Origin: Lachnospiraceae bacterium
GTDB lineage: Bacteria; Bacillota_A; Clostridia; Lachnospirales; Lachnospiraceae
DNA: 7,389 nucleotides
Assembly (NCBI GenBank): GCA_017960415.1
Contig: JAGCZE010000191.1
Span: forward strand, 1-7,389
Direction of reading: 5' to 3'
Of the stretch, positions 4,570 through 7,389 are shown one piece after another. How positions within the stretch are numbered: position 1 is the stretch's first letter; each line of letters starts with the position of its first letter. A program made the translations under genes and the position numbers. Under the pieces are notes generated by a model that worked only from the letters and a program-made list of their open reading frames with translations, ran no database searches and was not told where the DNA came from.

Positions 4570-7131
4570 ATGTCCGGATTCAGTACATTTGGATTATTTG
4601 AAGTTGAGCAGAAGGACGCATATTGTGTAAATGCATTAAATAAAGAGATCGCTTATCTGACATCTTTTGACGCAGACCGGTTGCTTGCGGGCTTCAGGGA
4701 GACCGCGGGGCTTGACACCAAGGGCGCAAAAAGATACGGCGGCTGGGAAAATATGCTGATAGGCGGGCATACCATGGGACATTATCTGTCGGCAATGGCG
4801 CAGGCCTATGCAAACTGCGGAGTTTCGGACGCTGACAGAAAAGAGATCTACAAAACCGTTTCTTACATTATTGACGAGCTGCTCATCTGCCAGGAGAATT
4901 CCAAAGGCAAGAAGGGCTTTATTTTCGGCGCGACCATGGTCGATGAAAACGGCAAAAGATGTGCCGGAACAATTGATGCTATAAATGTCGAGGCCCAGTT
5001 TGACCGCGTTGAAAAGGGCAGGACGAATATCATTACCGAGAGCTGGGTGCCGTGGTATACGATGCATAAGCTGTTCGCAGGACTCATCGCTGTATGTGAG
5101 CTGATGGGCGGATATGCCGGTACGGGAACAAATGCAGGCAGCAATGCAGACACGAATACGAGTGTTGAAAAAAAAGCAGACAGCAACTCAGATCCCAACA
5201 GGGTAGCCGAAAAAGCGCTGACACTCCTTCGGGGACTCGGGGACTGGACCTGCAACAGGGCTTTCGGATGGTCCGAGGAAACTCGCAGGACGGTTGTCTC
5301 AATCGAATACGGCGGAATGAACGATGTTCTGTACGAGCTTTATGCACTGACCGGCGAGGACAGATACTGCCTGGCCGGGGATAAATTTGACGAGCCGGTA
5401 TTGTACGATAAGGTTGCGTCGGGTGAAAAAGATGTTCTGAACAATCATCATGCAAATACAACGATCCCGAAATTCATCGGCGCTTTGAACCGTTACATTG
5501 CCGTTCACGGCAGGACTGTAGACGGAAAACTGCGTGATGAGACCCGGTATCTTGATTATGCCGGGGCGTTCTGGGACATGGTGGTAGAGCGCCATACTTA
5601 TATTACCGGAGGTAACAGTGAGTGGGAGCACTTCGGCGTCGACCGGATACTGAACGGCGAGCGCACGGCCTGCAACAACCAGACCTGCAATGTTTACAAT
5701 ATGCTGAAGCTCTCAAAAGGCCTGTTTATGGTGACCGGGCAGAAGAAATACCTGGATTATTATGAGAATACCTTCATTAATTCCATTCTTTCCTCACAGA
5801 ATCCCGAAAGCGGCATGACTACGTATTTCCAGCCAATGGCGACAGGATATTTCAAGACCTATGGTGAGCCGTTTACGAAGTTCTGGTGCTGCACCGGTTC
5901 GGGCATGGAGAACTTTACCAAGCTGAACGACAGCCTGTTTTTTTATGATGAAAACGGGATCTTCGTAAATATGTACTTCAGCTCTGTGCTGAAGGCGGAG
6001 AAGTTTGGACTGAAATTGACTGTTGATGCCGACCTTCTGCATTACGACAGTGTGAAAATCAGGCTTTCCGGGCTTGGCAAGGATGGTATGTCCGGGGATT
6101 TAATTCCCTCCATGAGCGGCAATAGTCTTACGCCCGCTGATTTCAGGCTTTATCTGCGTATACCGGGCTGGGCTGAGGGCATGAAGGTCTATTATGTAAA
6201 TAATAAAGAATACACAATCGCGGACGGAGCTGAATTTATCGAGATTTCCGGACCGTTTGCCGACACAGATCAGATCGGTTTTGAGCTGCCGAAGAAGCTC
6301 AAGGTCATCGGATTGCCGGATGATGATAAGGTTTTCGGCCTGAAATACGGACCCTTTGTTCTGAGCGCGGACCTGGGCCGCGAGAATATGAGTACAACCA
6401 TAACCGGCGTGGATGTTACGGTTCCTGCAAGAAAGCTGGTGGGAAAGGACATTATCGTATTGCCTGAGGGTGTGACAAGAGATGAATTTACAGCACATCC
6501 CGACAGATTTCTGAGCTTATGCGGGGATACATCAGGCAATGCGGCTCAAACGCCCCAATTTGCGATGGCGGGTTCGGATCTTGTCTTTTCACCGCATTTC
6601 TTAAGATATCGCGACAGATACGGTATTTATTTCAGTTATCTGACCAAAGACGAAGCCGGACAGGCGGAGGCAGAGGGCAAGCTTGGCAGCGGTGAGGTTG
6701 TGGATACGGTTATGCCCGGGTATGGACAGTATGAAAATGACGAACTGCATGCGATGAAAGAGAGCAATACCGAGAGTGTGACAAGCGGTGCGACATACAG
6801 GATAGCAAAGGCCGGAGGCGCATTTTCCTACAGAATGGCAGTAGAAAAGGGAAAGAAGAACAGAATTTCCATGATGCTGAGGCTGTGTGACAACAGGAAG
6901 CCTTTGAAAATAACTGCTGACGGCGAAGTGCTGTACGACGGAACGCTTGCCTACAGAGGAACTGACCAGTATTATCCGTTTGAACTGGACCTGCCTGAGA
7001 GCGTGGTCACAAAGGCAGAGCATGTGAGGGCGAACGGTGAGGATTATGATATTGTGAGGATTGCATTCTCCGGAACTGCAGAGCACGATTCTGCGGCGGT
7101 ATGTGATTATGTGAGAACAGTTGTATTCTGA
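4570..7131 (+). CDS. GH127/GH146-type beta-L-arabinofuranosidase (DUF1680 fold), predicted cytosolic
   Basis: An 853-residue enzyme, expected to release beta-L-arabinofuranose from oligosaccharides. No signal peptide or membrane helix is seen, so it should act on imported substrates. The N-terminal half is an (alpha/alpha)6 barrel: YGGWE (56-60), GHTMGHYLSA (66-75), EYGGMNDVLYELY (246-258), NNHHANTTIPKFIGA (291-305), GGNSEWEHFG (347-356), QTCNVYNMLKLS (371-382), NPESGMTTYFQPM (411-423) and FWCCTGSGMENF (438-449). By comparison with B. longum HypBA1, Cys440 is the predicted nucleophile, Glu353 the acid/base, and Cys373/Cys440/Cys441 zinc ligands. The second Glu ligand, expected at residue 371, is Gln here. 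A Thr/Asn/Ser-rich stretch at about 182-211 interrupts the barrel. The C-terminal region (about 480-853) is beta-rich. Other sugars are possible, because some family members cleave unusual substrates. No clear terminator follows. Confidence 0.93.
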   Translation: MSGFSTFGLFEVEQKDAYCVNALNKEIAYLTSFDADRLLAGFRETAGLDTKGAKRYGGWENMLIGGHTMGHYLSAMAQAYANCGVSDADRKEIYKTVSYIIDELLICQENSKGKKGFIFGATMVDENGKRCAGTIDAINVEAQFDRVEKGRTNIITESWVPWYTMHKLFAGLIAVCELMGGYAGTGTNAGSNADTNTSVEKKADSNSDPNRVAEKALTLLRGLGDWTCNRAFGWSEETRRTVVSIEYGGMNDVLYELYALTGEDRYCLAGDKFDEPVLYDKVASGEKDVLNNHHANTTIPKFIGALNRYIAVHGRTVDGKLRDETRYLDYAGAFWDMVVERHTYITGGNSEWEHFGVDRILNGERTACNNQTCNVYNMLKLSKGLFMVTGQKKYLDYYENTFINSILSSQNPESGMTTYFQPMATGYFKTYGEPFTKFWCCTGSGMENFTKLNDSLFFYDENGIFVNMYFSSVLKAEKFGLKLTVDADLLHYDSVKIRLSGLGKDGMSGDLIPSMSGNSLTPADFRLYLRIPGWAEGMKVYYVNNKEYTIADGAEFIEISGPFADTDQIGFELPKKLKVIGLPDDDKVFGLKYGPFVLSADLGRENMSTTITGVDVTVPARKLVGKDIIVLPEGVTRDEFTAHPDRFLSLCGDTSGNAAQTPQFAMAGSDLVFSPHFLRYRDRYGIYFSYLTKDEAGQAEAEGKLGSGEVVDTVMPGYGQYENDELHAMKESNTESVTSGATYRIAKAGGAFSYRMAVEKGKKNRISMMLRLCDNRKPLKITADGEVLYDGTLAYRGTDQYYPFELDLPESVVTKAEHVRANGEDYDIVRIAFSGTAEHDSAAVCDYVRTVVF

Positions 7132-7214
7132 ACACCGGTCAGCTGAACCGACAGCGGTCATTATGAGTAAATAAACAAGGTTGCAATGAAATAAAGTATA
7201 AACGGAGGGCAGCT

Positions 7215-7389
7215 ATGGCAAGTACGAATAAATGCGAGTACTGTGGTTCTACTATTACAAGCGAGGATCAGACCTGCCCGAATTGCGGAGCTTCAAATCC
7301 GCTGTATGTGGTCGATCTGCCGCGTAAAGTTACAGATCCGAAAACAATCGCAGAACTGCAGGAATATTGCGCAGAACGCGGTATGCCGC
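7215..7389 (+). CDS. Small zinc-ribbon protein, N-terminal part, 3' end outside window
   Basis: Starts at ATG 7215 with GGAGGG at 7204-7209, 5 bases upstream; 58 codons are visible and the frame is open to the edge. Two CxxC knuckles (Cys7/Cys10 and Cys21/Cys24, in CEYC and CPNC) form a classic zinc ribbon. They are followed by VVDLPRKV and TIAELQEYCAERGMP, a segment I associate with small uncharacterised zinc-ribbon proteins of Clostridia. The role is unknown; nucleic-acid or protein binding is typical of the fold. The 83-base gap before it has a short inverted repeat (CGGT 7136-7139 with ACCG 7147-7150) but no T-run and no convincing promoter, so read-through from the GH127/146 gene is possible. 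Confidence 0.85.
   Translation, partial: MASTNKCEYCGSTITSEDQTCPNCGASNPLYVVDLPRKVTDPKTIAELQEYCAERGMP

Noticed and set aside
4636..5067. 143-codon minus-strand frame within the GH127/146 gene
   Set aside because: Antisense to conserved GH127/146 motifs and without any family signature.
6601..7161. 186-codon minus-strand frame within the GH127/146 gene
   Set aside because: Lies antisense to a well-supported coding region and has no recognisable domain; long shadows are common in this composition.
7197..7202. TATAAA as the -10 box of the zinc-ribbon gene
   Set aside because: It would place the transcript start inside the ribosome binding site, and TTGCAA upstream is only 10 bases away.

Overview
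The window looks like a carbohydrate-degradation neighbourhood from a Gram-positive Clostridia-type bacterium, most likely a gut or rumen member of the Lachnospiraceae (Butyrivibrio, Roseburia or Eubacterium relatives). This rests on strong GGAGG-type ribosome binding sites, moderate GC content, lipoprotein signal peptides, TTG start codons and the enzyme families present. No marker gene fixes the genus.

Layout: (1) positions 2-721 hold the C-terminal part of a GH31 alpha-glycosidase, probably alpha-xylosidase-like, closed by a clear intrinsic terminator at 738-771. (2) A 221-base gap carries a convincing promoter with two dyads around it. It drives a two-gene unit made of a surface-anchored GH10 endo-xylanase (943-3063) and a ComEC-like metallo-beta-lactamase-fold lipoprotein (3060-4073). 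The second gene starts on a TTG that overlaps the xylanase stop codon. (3) A 63-residue two-helix membrane protein of unknown function lies on the minus strand (4188-4379), convergent with the lipoprotein gene and divergent from the next enzyme. (4) A large GH127/GH146-type beta-L-arabinofuranosidase without a signal peptide occupies 4570-7131. (5) The window ends in the first 58 codons of a small zinc-ribbon protein (7215 onward).

Working model (inference): the xylanase cuts xylan at the cell surface. Imported side-chain-bearing oligosaccharides are then trimmed in the cytosol by the GH127/146 enzyme and possibly by the GH31 enzyme. The role of the metallo-hydrolase lipoprotein, which is co-translated with the xylanase, is unknown and is the least explained functional link here.

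Points most worth a second look: the apparent Glu-to-Gln change at a predicted zinc ligand of the GH127/146 enzyme; the TTGA-coupled xylanase/metallo-hydrolase pair; a 19/20 in-frame repeat that bridges their junction; the xylanase having both a lipobox and a C-terminal membrane anchor; and the small membrane protein with its dyad-containing divergent control region. I found no RNA genes, CRISPR arrays, insertion sequences or attachment sites.
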